This document shows positions 62,436 to 64,000 of a stretch of DNA of 64,000 nt, piece by piece. The translations under genes and the position numbers were made by a program. Position 1 is the first letter of the stretch; every line of letters begins with the position of its first letter. The notes under the pieces were generated by a model that worked only from the letters and a program-made list of their open reading frames with translations, made no database searches and was not told the DNA's origin. The DNA comes from Aphrophora alni (Eukaryota > Arthropoda > Insecta > Hemiptera > Aphrophoridae): positions 47,029,142-47,093,141 of the forward strand of contig OY740768.1 of assembly GCA_963513935.1 (NCBI GenBank), read 5' to 3'.

Positions 62436-63565
62436 GTTTAGCTTTTCTTCCAAGTTCTTTGATCGTCAAGAATTTTGGATTATTTATCCATTTTAGTCAT
62501 AGATAAAAAATACCTTTCAGATAACCAAACTTAATACTAAATTTATTCATTCACTGGAATATTAACAATAATATTTAACTTATTTACCTTTTCTGAGATT
62601 GCTGAATATTAAAACAATGAAATATGTATACGTCATATTTTTTGCCAGCACAAAATGGAAAGGTAAATTAAAAAGAAGAATAATGTATGGAGATAATTTC
62701 TGGTGAAACCCTAATCAGATAAGGTACACAACACTAATCAGGAATGCCATTTTTATGTTTTTAAGGTACACAAACTTGTATTTTATTAAATAAATAGTAA
62801 CATGAACAATTTGTAATAATAAATGTAATTTTTAAATATAATAAATACAATTCAATGAAGTTTGGATTGCTACTAGATTACTTTTGATATAAGTGATGTA
62901 TAGTCTGTTTTGTTTAGAATAATATGTTTTCAACTCGTAAGCATTTTATTAAATTCTTTGAATTTAAATAGTGCAAGGGATTTTTAATTATTAAAGTTGT
63001 GTTTCAAACTTGTAAATAACATAAAACATAAAAAAAGTAAGTAAATAAAAGAAACGTATATTCAATATTAAATTACTAATTTATTGAAAAATACATACAT
63101 TCTTGTATACTAAATGTTAACAATACTAAATTGATATAAAGAAAACTACATCTATAACTTTCATTTTTGCGAAATATGTACTACTTTGCACTTTTTATGT
63201 GTTTATATCGAAACCCATATTGTTAATATACTAATATATCATGATGAAAATATATACTTATTAAATTCACTATACAATAATATTGAAACAATTTGACATA
63301 ATATGAGTCTTATTATTGATATTGGATAGAGAAAGCTAAAAACTGAGTAAAAGGACATTATATTGTTACTACAATTTTGGAGTGGAATTTCACTGATTAA
63401 CTTGATTGTTACATACGTAAGTCTACCGACAATCTATACTAACAGTTGAATACAAGATTGATAGATTTAAATACAGTAAATGGGAAAAGTAGCAAAAACG
63501 AAGGTAATTCAAAATTAGTTGAAATATAATTGTATCAAAAAGTTAGGTGATTTAAATAACATAAT

Positions 63566-63747
63566 TATTCAAGGATAAAATGAAGCAAAAGCTTAAAGTT
63601 TCAAATATTTTAATAGTATAAATGAGCTACAATTATTGTTTCGCCTTGCGGCATCATCGGGCAACCGCAAGGCGAAACAATTGTAGCTCATTTATACTAT
63701 TAAAATATTTGAAACTTTAAGCTTTTGCTTTATTTTATCCTTGAATA
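63566..63747. repeat. Near-perfect inverted repeat with 83-86-bp arms
   Basis: The left arm (63566-63651) and right arm (63665-63747) match with one substitution and one 3-base insertion, around a 13-base loop. A single-stranded copy would form a long duplex hairpin. The minus-strand centre reads as a hammerhead-like motif. The close identity of the arms indicates recent origin or gene conversion. Confidence 0.92.
63626..63662 (-). ncRNA. Hammerhead-like motif at the hairpin centre
   Basis: On the minus strand the core is CCGATGA (63660-63654; canonical except C for U4), followed by T. Stem II is GCC/GGC with a GCAA tetraloop, then GAA at 63642-63640. A 4-bp stem III (ACAA/TTGT) has loop TAA, and A is at the cleavage position 63628. 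Stem I is GC with GC. Long-arm pairing of the surrounding hairpin would compete with this fold. Confidence 0.45.
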
Positions 63748-64000
63748 TGGAGTTTCAACAAGAAATATCTGCTATTACATTAAAGTTAACATCATTATTA
63801 TTTGCGTTGTAATTAAATTCATAGTCGGAATAAGAATTTCGGTCACTATTGTGTATATTTATATATATTAACTCCTCTATAAAGTGATAATTTATACGGC
63901 ACAAATCGTGTACATTTTATGCTACTGGTTTTAAATCTCAAGATGTAGACAGCAATATAGCTTAATATCTAGTAGAAGATAGAAAAAGAAACGTGCAACA
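63748..64000. other. AT-rich end of window, nothing recognised
   Basis: No feature was identified to the right of the inverted repeat. Confidence 0.5.

Larger units (their letters stand above)
57500..63560. other. AT-rich spacer, nothing coding recognised
   Basis: It holds TA tracts, a possible terminal-inverted-repeat element (60096-60622) and one dispersed-repeat copy (62258-62435). A less AT-rich patch at 60960-61200 ends with AATAAA-type sequence but has no readable protein. Confidence 0.5.

Overview
The window is AT-rich eukaryotic, almost certainly arthropod (probably insect), intergenic or intronic DNA. The evidence is the mix of relics: a Ty3/Gypsy LTR element, jockey-like and R1/I-like non-LTR retrotransposons, a Tc1/mariner-superfamily transposase remnant, Penelope-like hammerhead motifs, and many long (TA)n arrays. 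I found no convincing host protein-coding exon, tRNA or rRNA, and the species cannot be named from the sequence.

Layout. 1-700: decayed, internally deleted mariner-type transposase. 1888-9951: a complete Ty3/Gypsy-type LTR retrotransposon with two 1281-bp LTRs that look identical by eye, gag (3281-4975), and an in-frame pol (to 8248) with protease, RT, RNase H and integrase, sitting inside a (TA)n tract. 17630-18260: R1/I-like LINE relic. 25562-26500: 3' end of another LINE. 27130-27868: satellite with a 331-bp higher-order unit. 30617-31166: 21-bp minisatellite. 34195-35390 (minus): 5'-truncated jockey-like LINE. 45061-47543: possible solo LTR on the minus strand. 50224-50560: tandem duplication. 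Inverted repeats or hammerhead-like motifs lie at about 14.4, 44.1, 57.4 and 63.6 kb. The rest is AT-rich sequence with microsatellites and nothing recognised.

How the parts work together. In the LTR element, the U3 promoter drives one RNA. Gag is made from the first frame. Pol has no start codon of its own and follows gag in the same frame after a single TGA, so it should be made as a Gag-Pol readthrough product. The primer-binding site sits just after the 5' LTR. Two more primer-binding-site-like motifs lie inside the end of the LTR itself, suggesting that the LTR boundary has moved outward over time.

The most notable signals are this ladder of primer-binding-site motifs and a set of four hammerhead-ribozyme-like motifs with one shared architecture, three of them between the arms of inverted repeats.
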